From positions 14,776-78,775 of the forward strand of contig CAJUFO010000012.1 in the NCBI GenBank assembly GCA_910585615.1: a DNA stretch of 64,000 bases. The letters are read 5' to 3'. A program made the position numbers and the translations under genes. How positions within the stretch are numbered: position 1 is the stretch's first letter; each line of letters opens with the position of its first letter. Below are positions 26,299 to 33,828 of the stretch, piece by piece. The stretch is from an uncultured Acetatifactor sp. (lineage in GTDB: Bacteria > Bacillota > Clostridia > Lachnospirales > Lachnospiraceae). The notes under the pieces were generated by a model that searched no databases, was not told the origin of the DNA, and was given only the letters and a program-made list of their open reading frames with translations.

Positions 26299-27309
26299 TT
26301 AGTCCTCAAGGACCATCTGTTCCTTGATTTTCTGATTTATTTTCTGTTCCTTGAATGCAATGCATTGCAGGATAGAATTCTTGATTTCCACAGCTTTGCT
26401 GTTGCCGTGGGTCTTCACCACCAGGCCGTTCAGGCCCAGCAGCGGCGCGCCGCCGTAGGCCTCCGTATTGAAGTCCTTCAGGGTCTGCTTCAGGGCCGGC
26501 TTCACCAGCAGGGCCCCGATCTTGCTGCGCAGGTTCATCATCATGCCGGCTTTGATCTTCGCTATCAGAGCCCCGCTGACGCCCTCCAGCATCTTCAGCA
26601 CCACATTGCCCGCAAAAGCCTCGCACACCAGCACGTCCGCGCCGCCCTCCGGGATGTCCCTGGCCTCCACGTTACCGATGAAGTTGATCTCCGGGCAGCT
26701 CTTCAGCAGCGGATAGGTCTCCCTGGTGAGGGCATTGCCCTTCTCCTCCTCGGTGCCGATGTTCACCAGGCCCACCCGGGGATTCTTCACGCCGATGACG
26801 CTCTCCATGTAGATGCTGCCCATCTTGGCGAACTGCAATAGCTGGGAGGGCCTGGCATCCACATTGGCCCCGCAGTCCAGCAGCAGGCTCACGCCGTTCA
26901 TATGGGGGATGACGGGCGCAAGGGGCGGGCGCTCCACGCCCTTGATGCGGCCCACGATGACCTGTCCGCCCACCAGGACGGCTCCGGTGCTCCCCGCGGA
27001 GACCAGCGCGTCGCATTTCCCTTCCTTCACCAGATACATGCACCTTACGATGGAGGAATCCTTCTTCTTGCGGATGGCCATCACGGGAGGCTCCCCGGTC
27101 TCTATGACCTCCTCCGCATGGACGATCTCCAGCTGCTCCGCGTTATAGGTATATTTCTTCAGCTCTTCCTTCAGCGCGGGCTCCCGCCCTGCCAGGAACA
27201 CTTTCACCCGCCCGTCGGCATTTATGGCCTCTACAGCGCCCTTCACAGTCTCATAAGGCGCATTGTCGCCCCCCATAGCGTCTACCGCTACATTTACCAT
27301 TTCCGCCAT
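26299..27309 (-). CDS. plsX: Phosphate acyltransferase PlsX
   Basis: Converts acyl-ACP to acyl-phosphate for PlsY, the entry to phospholipid synthesis; a peripheral membrane protein. It has the family start VNVAVDAMGGDNAP, GSTGAVLVGG, LLDCGANVDARP and VCEAFAGNVVLKMLEG. At 336 aa it has standard length. It is followed by acpP after 17 bp and has its own promoter (27387-27415). Confidence 0.97.
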   Translation of the reverse strand: MAEMVNVAVDAMGGDNAPYETVKGAVEAINADGRVKVFLAGREPALKEELKKYTYNAEQLEIVHAEEVIETGEPPVMAIRKKKDSSIVRCMYLVKEGKCDALVSAGSTGAVLVGGQVIVGRIKGVERPPLAPVIPHMNGVSLLLDCGANVDARPSQLLQFAKMGSIYMESVIGVKNPRVGLVNIGTEEEKGNALTRETYPLLKSCPEINFIGNVEARDIPEGGADVLVCEAFAGNVVLKMLEGVSGALIAKIKAGMMMNLRSKIGALLVKPALKQTLKDFNTEAYGGAPLLGLNGLVVKTHGNSKAVEIKNSILQCIAFKEQKINQKIKEQMVLED

Positions 27310-27324
27310 TGGATTCCCTCTCCG

Positions 27325-27350
27325 TATGAATGCTCTTCTTCAGTGAATGC
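27325..27350 (-). other. plsX leader motif shared with the rpsP leader
   Basis: Sequence reading GCATTCA..GAAGAAG.GCATTCATA on the minus strand lies 16 bp before the plsX start; a near-identical copy is at 14111-14135 in the rpsP leader. It is a pair of 7-bp direct repeats (GCATTCA) about 17 bp apart. Confidence 0.55.
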
Positions 27351-27386
27351 CATTCCGAAATTTTTTTACATCCGCGTACCCTTTTT

Positions 27387-27415
27387 ATGATAATGTAATC
27401 TTATCTAAAAATCAA
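27387..27415 (-). promoter_or_regulatory. Promoter of plsX-acpP-rnc-smc-ftsY
   Basis: On the minus strand, TTGATT (27410-27415), a 17-bp spacer and TATCAT (27387-27392) lie 78 bp before the plsX ATG and after the rpmF terminator. Confidence 0.6.
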
Positions 27416-27455
27416 GGCTTTTTTGACAGGAATTTCTTCCGCAGGCATACATAAA

Positions 27456-27479
27456 AAGGGTATTCCGCAGAATACCCTT
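27456..27479 (-). terminator. Rho-independent terminator after yceD-rpmF
   Basis: A perfect 10-bp stem (AAGGGTATTC 27456-27465 with its complement 27470-27479), a 4-nt loop and a T-rich tail on the minus strand, 32 bp after the rpmF stop. Confidence 0.85.
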
Positions 27480-27510
27480 ACATGCCCGTGCAAAATACCG
27501 GAAAGACTTC

Positions 27511-27690
27511 TCAGTCCACATTGACGACCTGCTTCTTGTTATAAGAACCGCAAGCCTTGCAAACCCTGTGGGGCACCATAAGCGCGCCGCATCTGCTGCA
27601 TTTTACCAGAGTCGCAGCTTTCATTTTCCAGTTTGCTCTTCTCTTATCCCTTCTGCTCTTGGAAGATTTATTCTTAGGACAAATCGACAT
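27511..27690 (-). CDS. rpmF: 50S ribosomal protein L32
   Basis: A 59-aa zinc-type L32. It reads MSICPKNKSSKSRRDKRRAN and continues with a CxxC pair (CSRCG) and a second pair (CKACG) that bind zinc. The ATG follows AGGAGGTGTAACG. It starts 3 bp after the yceD stop, the usual yceD-rpmF pairing. Confidence 0.96.
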   Translation of the reverse strand: MSICPKNKSSKSRRDKRRANWKMKAATLVKCSRCGALMVPHRVCKACGSYNKKQVVNVD

Positions 27691-27692
27691 CG

Positions 27693-28208
27693 TTACACCT
27701 CCTTATTCTTGAAGATATCTTGTATCACTGCCATGCGCGGATCCGGGACGAAGGTATCGCATCCGCAGTCCCTTTCATTCAGATTCTGTCCGCACACAGG
27801 GCATAAGCCCTTACAGTCGTCCTTGCACAGAATCTTCGCAGGCCAGTTAATCAAAATCTCATCGTGCACAAGAGCGTCCACATCCAACGAGGAGCCGTCC
27901 ATAAAGGCAAAATCATCCGCCTCCTCCCCCTGTACCTCAGGAGAGAGGATTGTCCGCTCAAATGCCAGCTTCAAAGCCACCGGCACCTCTGCCAGACATC
28001 TGCTACAGGCCCCGCGAAGGCTCAGCTCCAGTTTTCCCCTCAGCACTGCCTTGTCCGCTCCCGCGTTGGAAACGGTGAGGGACACGGGAGATTTTGAAAC
28101 GATGTCAAAGCTCTCCGTCCCGTTCTCGTAGCATATCAGCTCCAGAGGGACTTCCCTGGCCAGCTCCATGCCTTCAGATGTCAACACATCAGATAAATTC
28201 ACTAACAT
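27693..28208 (-). CDS. yceD: YceD family protein (DUF177)
   Basis: A 171-aa protein encoded before rpmF in nearly all bacteria and linked to 23S rRNA accumulation or assembly. It has the family pattern CSRCLAEVPVAL and the C-terminal cysteine cluster CKDDCKGLCPVCGQNLNERDCGC, likely a metal site. The start at 28208 follows GGGAG; longer readings run through the promoter at 28248-28276. Confidence 0.93.
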   Translation of the reverse strand: MLVNLSDVLTSEGMELAREVPLELICYENGTESFDIVSKSPVSLTVSNAGADKAVLRGKLELSLRGACSRCLAEVPVALKLAFERTILSPEVQGEEADDFAFMDGSSLDVDALVHDEILINWPAKILCKDDCKGLCPVCGQNLNERDCGCDTFVPDPRMAVIQDIFKNKEV

Positions 28209-28247
28209 AACGACTCCCATGCAGATTTTCTTTCCACACACTGGTTC

Positions 28248-28276
28248 ATTATACATAAAGGCGCTATGTTTGTCAA
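28248..28276 (-). promoter_or_regulatory. Consensus sigma-A promoter of yceD-rpmF
   Basis: On the minus strand, TTGACA (28271-28276), exactly 17 bp, and TATAAT (28248-28253) form a perfect consensus, about 34 bp before the TSS-proximal ATG. Confidence 0.9.
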
Positions 28277-28323
28277 TATGAAAATGAAGAAAAGCATCCA
28301 TAAAAAGCCAAAAAGTAAAATCC

Positions 28324-29493
28324 CTATATCCGGTCAAATGCCTGCTCCAGATCCTCTATCAGTACATCCGCCCCTTCCAGGCCGCAGTGGATGCGGATTA
28401 TGCTTCTGCCCTCCTCCCCCAGTCCCAGGAAGTCCAGCTCCTCCCCGGAGGCAGCGTACAGCGGGCACAGGGCCAGGCTCTCGAAGCCGCCCCAGGAGCA
28501 TCCGATTTCGAAGACCTTCAGGGAGTCCACCAGCTTCTTGGCCTGCTCCGGCGTGCCCTTCACGATAAAGCTCATCAGTCCCGTGTGGCCTGTCTGCTGG
28601 GTCCCGATCAGCTCCGCCTGGGGGTGGGACGCAAGGCCGGAGTAATATACCCTCTCCACCTTCGGATGGCTCTCCAGGAACTCTGCCACCGCCATGGCGG
28701 TCTGCTGGTGCCTCTCCACCCGCAGGTTCAGGGTGCGCAGGCCTCGGATCGCCAGCCACGCCTCCATGGGGCCGATGATGCCGCCGAACCAGACCCTGAT
28801 ATTGCCCAAAAGCTCCCTTCCCAAATCCTCATCCTTTACGGCCAGTATCCCGCCGATGATGTCGCTATGTCCGCCGATGTATTTGGACATGGTATGCATC
28901 ACGATGTCTATCCCCATGGTCAGGGGCTTCTGGTAGATCGGCGTGCAGTACGTATTGTCGATATAGGTCCTGATGCCATGCTCCTTCGCGATATTGGCCA
29001 CGCCCCGGATGTCCACCGCGCAGAAGACGAAGGTGGCGGGGCTCTCCAAGAGGATCATGTACGTCTCGTCACGGATCAGTCCCTCCAGCTCCCCCAGGTC
29101 CCTCCCGTCCCAGTAGGAGACAGTCATGTTCATCTTCGGGATAAAATAGCCGTTCAGGATTCCCTTCACCGGGCCGTACACATCCCGCATGCAGATGATA
29201 TGGCTCCCGGCCTTACAGACAGCCAGGATAGCCGCGGAGGTGGCCGCCATGCCGCTGGCAAAGGCCACGGCCGTGCACCCCTGCTCCAGGGCGGCCACCT
29301 TCTCCTCCAGGATATGTACCGTGGGGTTCGCCACCCTTCCATAGACATAAGCGCCTGTCTTCCCGTTGTCCAGATAGCCGTCCATGTCGTCGAAGATATG
29401 GAGGGAATTCAGGAATACCGGTGGGGTCACCGCGTTCAGGTAGTCGCTCTGGTGCTCTCCCGTATGTGTCAGTGCCAATCGATCCTCTCTCAT
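28324..29493 (-). CDS. Cys/Met-metabolism PLP-dependent enzyme (trans-sulfuration family)
   Basis: A PLP lyase or synthase of the MetB/MetC/methionine gamma-lyase family, 389 aa. The Tyr/Arg phosphate-binding region YVYGRVANPTV, the PLP-binding D in TYIDNTY and the Schiff-base lysine in HTMSKYIGGHSDIIGG are present. Substrate (cystathionine, homocysteine, methionine or O-acylhomoserine) cannot be decided by eye. It has its own promoter (TTGTGT, 17 bp, TATCAT) and an AAAAGGAG site. It converges with nothing and ends just beyond the yceD promoter. Confidence 0.88.
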   Translation of the reverse strand: MREDRLALTHTGEHQSDYLNAVTPPVFLNSLHIFDDMDGYLDNGKTGAYVYGRVANPTVHILEEKVAALEQGCTAVAFASGMAATSAAILAVCKAGSHIICMRDVYGPVKGILNGYFIPKMNMTVSYWDGRDLGELEGLIRDETYMILLESPATFVFCAVDIRGVANIAKEHGIRTYIDNTYCTPIYQKPLTMGIDIVMHTMSKYIGGHSDIIGGILAVKDEDLGRELLGNIRVWFGGIIGPMEAWLAIRGLRTLNLRVERHQQTAMAVAEFLESHPKVERVYYSGLASHPQAELIGTQQTGHTGLMSFIVKGTPEQAKKLVDSLKVFEIGCSWGGFESLALCPLYAASGEELDFLGLGEEGRSIIRIHCGLEGADVLIEDLEQAFDRI

Positions 29494-29565
29494 CGCTTTC
29501 TCCTTTTCTCTGTCGGCAATTGGGCCCTTGCAGCCCGCAGGAGCCCTGCCGCAACGCTTTCATTC

Positions 29566-29594
29566 ATGATAGCACTTTTACATCCCGGACACAA
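29566..29594 (-). promoter_or_regulatory. Promoter of the PLP enzyme gene
   Basis: On the minus strand, TTGTGT (29589-29594), 17 bp, and TATCAT (29566-29571), about 75 bp before the start codon. Confidence 0.5.
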
Positions 29595-29647
29595 CCATGT
29601 TTAGTAAAATTATTTTACATATGCCCGTTTAAAAAATATTCGCGCAC

Positions 29648-30559
29648 TTATACCTTCTCCCAGATAGCCCTCGCCATAGCCAGCCCGATTTCCGTTCCTT
29701 GCTCACAAGGCTCCATGCCCTCGAACTCCAGAGATATGTATCCGTTGAAATCCGAATGCTTGATAGTCTTTAGGATTTCCCAGATGTCCATGTCCCCCTG
29801 ACCTAAGATGGAGCCGCGGATCATCTTCCCTCCCATGGTCTCGAACCAGCTTCCCTTGTTGCAGTTGAACATCTCCGTCTGGTCCGGGAGCTGTTCCTTC
29901 TTGCGTATGTAGAAGTCCTTCAGATGAATCATCTCCGCCATGGGCAGGCAGCGCTTCACGGCCGCCACGGGATCCTCGTCCACGCAGAGGAAATTGCCCA
30001 CGTCCACCGTCATCTTCAGGTTCGGACGGTCAATGGCCTCGATCAGCCGCAGGATGCGTTCCGAGCCGTTGATGAAGAAGCCGTGGTTCTCCATGACGAT
30101 GGTGATGCCCTTCTCGGCAGCGTAATCGCAGAGGATCGTGCCGTTCCTCACCATCTGGGGGAATTCCCGGTTGAAATCGTAGATGGTGTTGGTGGAGAAG
30201 GGCCGACGGAAGGACGCCACGTCAAAGCGCATCCGGGAGAGCCCCAGCCCCTGGGCCGCGTCGATGTGCCGCTTCACCCGCTCAATCTCCCCGGCCTCTT
30301 CCCCCGGGTCGGTCTTCAGAAGGTCGGCGTTCACCGAATAAGTGGAAATCTCGATTCCGGCGGATTTGCACTTCTCCCGCACATGGTCGATCAGCTCCCA
30401 GTCCAGCGTCCTCTCCGGCGCCACGAAGGCCAGTCTGAACGGCACGAATTCGATATGCTCGCACCCGTGGGCCACGGCGTAGTCCACCACATCGTCCACT
30501 GTCATCTGGCCGCTGGCCATGGCGGGATCCAGACAGTAACAGCTCATACCAAGTTTCAT
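29648..30559 (-). CDS. Sugar phosphate isomerase/epimerase (xylose isomerase-like TIM barrel)
   Basis: A 303-aa cytoplasmic metal enzyme of the AP endonuclease 2 superfamily. Likely metal ligands are the Glu in IVMENHG, the Asp in MTVDVGNF, the His in MIHLKDF and the Glu in ISLEFEG. Relatives isomerise or epimerise sugars, inositols or hydroxypyruvate; the substrate is not evident from neighbours (an ACT protein upstream and a PLP enzyme downstream). It starts after AGGAGG-like sequence at 30559. Confidence 0.82.
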   Translation of the reverse strand: MKLGMSCYCLDPAMASGQMTVDDVVDYAVAHGCEHIEFVPFRLAFVAPERTLDWELIDHVREKCKSAGIEISTYSVNADLLKTDPGEEAGEIERVKRHIDAAQGLGLSRMRFDVASFRRPFSTNTIYDFNREFPQMVRNGTILCDYAAEKGITIVMENHGFFINGSERILRLIEAIDRPNLKMTVDVGNFLCVDEDPVAAVKRCLPMAEMIHLKDFYIRKKEQLPDQTEMFNCNKGSWFETMGGKMIRGSILGQGDMDIWEILKTIKHSDFNGYISLEFEGMEPCEQGTEIGLAMARAIWEKV

Positions 30560-30663
30560 AGCAGTACCTCCTATTATAGTTCCGCATCTACCCCGCCCAG
30601 CCTCCGGACATGGGGAGATGCTGTTTTCATTTAGCTCTGGGCATATCTTAGGCTCCTCTTCCG

Positions 30664-31086
30664 CTATCCGCAGAGCTCCTCATTCCCGTACAGCTTAAGT
30701 CCCCCTTCCAGGACAGCCGCAGCGGCAGCCTGCGCGTCTGACGCTTTTACGATTATCGCTTTCCGCTCTCCCGATACCAAGGAATACATATATTCGATAT
30801 TCAGCCCTTTTGCGCACAGGATGAGGGTCAGGCTGTGGAGCTCGCCCACCTGATCCTCCAGCCGCACCGCCAGCACATCCGTCAGCATGGCGGAAAAGCC
30901 GCTCTCCCGAAGCGCGGATTTCGCCAGCTCCGGATTCGACACAACCATGCGCAGCATGCCGTACTCCATGGTATCCGCCATGCTCAGCGCACAGATGTTG
31001 ATGCCATGCTCCTTCAGTATCTCCGTGGCCTTCTCCAGCCTGCCCTCACGGTTCTCCATAAAGACCGATAACTGTTTTACAAACAT
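30664..31086 (-). CDS. Tandem ACT-domain protein
   Basis: A 140-aa protein made of two ACT domains (about 1-65 and 70-135), beginning KQLSVFMENREGRLEKATEILKEHGINI. ACT domains bind amino acids; stand-alone tandem versions are commonly encoded next to phenylacetate-CoA ligase and ior genes, as here (paaK lies 35 bp upstream). It is likely an aromatic amino acid sensor for that pathway, which is inference. Confidence 0.88.
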   Translation of the reverse strand: MFVKQLSVFMENREGRLEKATEILKEHGINICALSMADTMEYGMLRMVVSNPELAKSALRESGFSAMLTDVLAVRLEDQVGELHSLTLILCAKGLNIEYMYSLVSGERKAIIVKASDAQAAAAAVLEGGLKLYGNEELCG

Positions 31087-31121
31087 ATCCTTCCCTCACT
31101 TTCTCACGATCCGTCACAACG

Positions 31122-32420
31122 TCAATCCATCTTCCGCCTGTCGATTACATGCACGGATTTGCCCATGCTGCGCTCCAGAGACTTGGGCTCCACCAGCTTC
31201 ACCTTCACCGCCAGGCCGATGGCCTGCTGGATCACATGCTCGATCTTCCTGGCCAGGTTCTCCAGGGCCCTGATCTCATCCGAGAAGAAATGCTCCTCCA
31301 CCTCTACCTGTACCTCCAGGGTATCTAGGTTGTTCACCCTGTCCACAATCATCAGGTAATGGGCCGTTGTGCCGCCCATCTCCAGAAGCGCCGCCTCGAT
31401 CTGGGACGGGAACACGTTCACGCCGCGGATGATCAGCATGTCGTCGCTTCTGCCCGTGAACCTGGCGATCCTGGCCGTGGTCCTGCCGCACTCACAGGGG
31501 CTGCGGTCCATGCTGGTCAGATCCTTGGTGCGGTAGCGAATCAGAGGGATTCCCTCCTTGGTCAGGGTGGAGATCACCAGCTCTCCGGTGACGCCGTCCG
31601 CCACAGGCCGGAAAGTCTCCCTGTCCACGATTTCCGGCAGGAAATGGTCCTCGTGGATATGTAATCCTGTGTGGAACCGGCAGTCCGTGGCCACCCCCGG
31701 CCCCATGATCTCGCTGAGGCCATAGATGTCATGGGCATGGATGCCCAGCTTTTCCTCAATCTTGTCCCGCATCTTCTCCGTCCAGGGCTCCGCCCCGTTC
31801 AGGGATGCCTTCAGCTTGATCTTGTCCCGGACGCCCATCTCCTCGATGGTCTCCGCGATATGCATCAGATAGGAGGGCGTACACAGAAGCCCGGTAACGC
31901 CGAAGTCGATCATCATGGTAATCAGCTTCTTCGTGTTGCCTGTGGACATGGGCACTACCGTAGCGCCCATCTTCTCCGCGCCGTAATGGCCGCCCAGCCC
32001 TCCGGTGAACAGGCCATAGCCGTAGGCCACCTGGATGATGTCCTCTCTGCCCAGGCCGGCCATGGTGATGCAGCGGGCCACGCACTCGCTCCACACATCG
32101 ATGTCCCTTCTGGTATAGCCCACCACTGTGGCCTTTCCCGTGGTGCCGCTGGAGGCATGGATGCGCACGATCTGGGAGTTCGGCACGGCGAACATCCCGA
32201 AGGGATAGGTGTCCCGCAAATCGTCCTTGGTGGTGAAGGGAAGCCTGGTCAGATCCTCCAGCCCACGGATGTCCCCCGGCTCCAGGCCGATGGCCTGCAT
32301 CTTCTTGCGGTAGTACTCCACATTATGGTAGACCCTGTCCACCAGCTTCACCAGCCGCGCTCCCTGCAGGGCCTGCATCTCGTCCCTGCTCATGCACTCT
32401 TTTGTCTCATTCCAAATCAT
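31122..32420 (-). CDS. paaK: Phenylacetate-CoA ligase (aryl-CoA ligase)
   Basis: An AMP-forming ligase that joins CoA to phenylacetate or a related aryl acid. The P-loop-like motif HASSGTTGKATVVGYTR, the AMP-binding region YGLSEIMGPGVA and the hinge YRTKDLTS...RITGRSDDML-type motif (here RFTGRSDDMLIIRGVNVFPSQIE) are all present. At 432 aa it has family length. With iorAB upstream and an ACT protein downstream, it probably handles products of aromatic amino acid fermentation. GGAGGTGCG precedes the ATG. Confidence 0.93.
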   Translation of the reverse strand: MIWNETKECMSRDEMQALQGARLVKLVDRVYHNVEYYRKKMQAIGLEPGDIRGLEDLTRLPFTTKDDLRDTYPFGMFAVPNSQIVRIHASSGTTGKATVVGYTRRDIDVWSECVARCITMAGLGREDIIQVAYGYGLFTGGLGGHYGAEKMGATVVPMSTGNTKKLITMMIDFGVTGLLCTPSYLMHIAETIEEMGVRDKIKLKASLNGAEPWTEKMRDKIEEKLGIHAHDIYGLSEIMGPGVATDCRFHTGLHIHEDHFLPEIVDRETFRPVADGVTGELVISTLTKEGIPLIRYRTKDLTSMDRSPCECGRTTARIARFTGRSDDMLIIRGVNVFPSQIEAALLEMGGTTAHYLMIVDRVNNLDTLEVQVEVEEHFFSDEIRALENLARKIEHVIQQAIGLAVKVKLVEPKSLERSMGKSVHVIDRRKMD

Positions 32421-32472
32421 ATGATACGCACCTCCATGCCCGCTCCCGGCAGGCCATTATCTTGGTATTTCC

Positions 32473-32943
32473 TTACGCAATCGTGTATTTCATGGGCGTG
32501 AACCTGATTCCGTCGCTCTCCTGCTCCTCCGACAGCGCCTCGAATCCGATATGGCGATAAAAGGGCCTGCCGTAGGGCGAGGAGTTCACCGTAATCTCCC
32601 GGGGCGCGGGACTGTCCTTTGCGATATCCTCAAGCAGATATCGGAACAGCGCGGTGCCCACTCCCTGTCTGTGGTATTCCTTTCTGACAAAAGCCAGGTT
32701 GATATGCGTCCTGTTGGGGCGCATGCCCATGATGCCAATCATCTTATCTTTGTCAAAGGCCGCATATACAGGGGAGACGCCTGTTTTCCGCTTGGCTATG
32801 AACGCCTCGCTCTGGACCAGGCTCCGAAAAGTCTCGACCCCTTCCGGCTTATAGTCCGGGGCTTCGAACTCCATAAAGACCTCCAGCGCCAGAGCCAGGG
32901 CCTCTTCCACTTCATCACTGTTTATCCTGCGGATTGTGTACAT
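32473..32943 (-). CDS. GNAT family N-acetyltransferase
   Basis: A 156-aa acetyltransferase; acceptor unknown. The acetyl-CoA loop is RKEYHRQGVGTALFRYLL, and the terminal region has PFYRHIGFEAL. It lies between iorB and paaK on the same strand with GAGGAGG before its ATG, so it belongs to the same transcription unit, although nothing links it to the pathway. Confidence 0.9.
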   Translation of the reverse strand: MYTIRRINSDEVEEALALALEVFMEFEAPDYKPEGVETFRSLVQSEAFIAKRKTGVSPVYAAFDKDKMIGIMGMRPNRTHINLAFVRKEYHRQGVGTALFRYLLEDIAKDSPAPREITVNSSPYGRPFYRHIGFEALSEEQESDGIRFTPMKYTIA

Positions 32944-33105
32944 GTCTGTCGTCCTCCTCTATGTATATGCCCGGCCCTCCCAATCCTCCCGTAAGACCGC
33001 ATATATTTTTTTCGCAAAACCGAATGAATCATTTTCGGGCTGTCTCAGGCATTTCCAGGGCTGTTCCAGGGAACGCCTTTGTCCTTGTTCGATGAACGCC
33101 CTCCT

Positions 33106-33672
33106 TCATTGGTATCCGGCCTCGAATGCCTTCAGGTTCACCTCTACGGTCCTGGGCGGAACCGTCGTCTCGATGACATGGTGCCAGTCCTCCTTCTCGA
33201 ATCCCATATATCTGGCGGCGGCCCCCAGGACGATTACATTGAACGCCTTAGGCGCGCCCATCTCCACCGCCTGCTTCGTGGCCTCCACCACCACGGTCTT
33301 CCTGGCGGCTTTCAGGGTATCCAGTATCCCCTCCGGATACTGTGCCGCTCCCGTCACCACCGTGATGGGGTCGATGCGCCAGTCATTGACGATTACTACG
33401 CCGTCTTCCTTCAGGAAGTGCAGATAGCGCAGGGCCTCCAGCTTCTCGAAGGCGATCAGCACGTCCGCGCAGCCCTCCTCCACGATGGGCTCCGCCACTT
33501 CCTCCCCGTACCTGACGAAGGTCACCACGCTGCCTCCCCTCTGGGCCATGCCGTGGACTTCCGACAGCTTTACGTCGAATCCGGCATGAATCGCCAGATT
33601 CCCTAAAATCCTGCTGGTGAGCAGAGTCCCCTGCCCGCCAACGCCTACTATCATAATGTTTTTTACACCCAT
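33106..33672 (-). CDS. iorB: Indolepyruvate ferredoxin oxidoreductase, beta subunit
   Basis: The gamma-type domain of 2-oxoacid:ferredoxin oxidoreductase, partner of IorA. It starts MGVKNIMIVGVGGQGTLLTS, whose GVGGQG loop is typical, and has the conserved VHGMAQRGGSVVTFVRYG. At about 188 aa it is of normal size. The ATG at 33672 is preferred because GTGAGG lies 9 nt upstream; a GTG at 33687 is an alternative. It lies 156 bp downstream of iorA. Confidence 0.94.
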   Translation of the reverse strand: MGVKNIMIVGVGGQGTLLTSRILGNLAIHAGFDVKLSEVHGMAQRGGSVVTFVRYGEEVAEPIVEEGCADVLIAFEKLEALRYLHFLKEDGVVIVNDWRIDPITVVTGAAQYPEGILDTLKAARKTVVVEATKQAVEMGAPKAFNVIVLGAAARYMGFEKEDWHHVIETTVPPRTVEVNLKAFEAGYQ

Positions 33673-33828
33673 TTTCGTCATCCTCACATTCTGCTTTCCC
33701 GCTCTGTCGGCCTGCGCCGAACCATGCCTCCCGGGCCCTCACGCCATAATTTCCCGGGCCTGCCAGCGCACAACCGGCCTGCTCCCGCTGCTGCGCCCGG
33801 GAGCCGGATCCGCGAATCCCGCTTTTCC

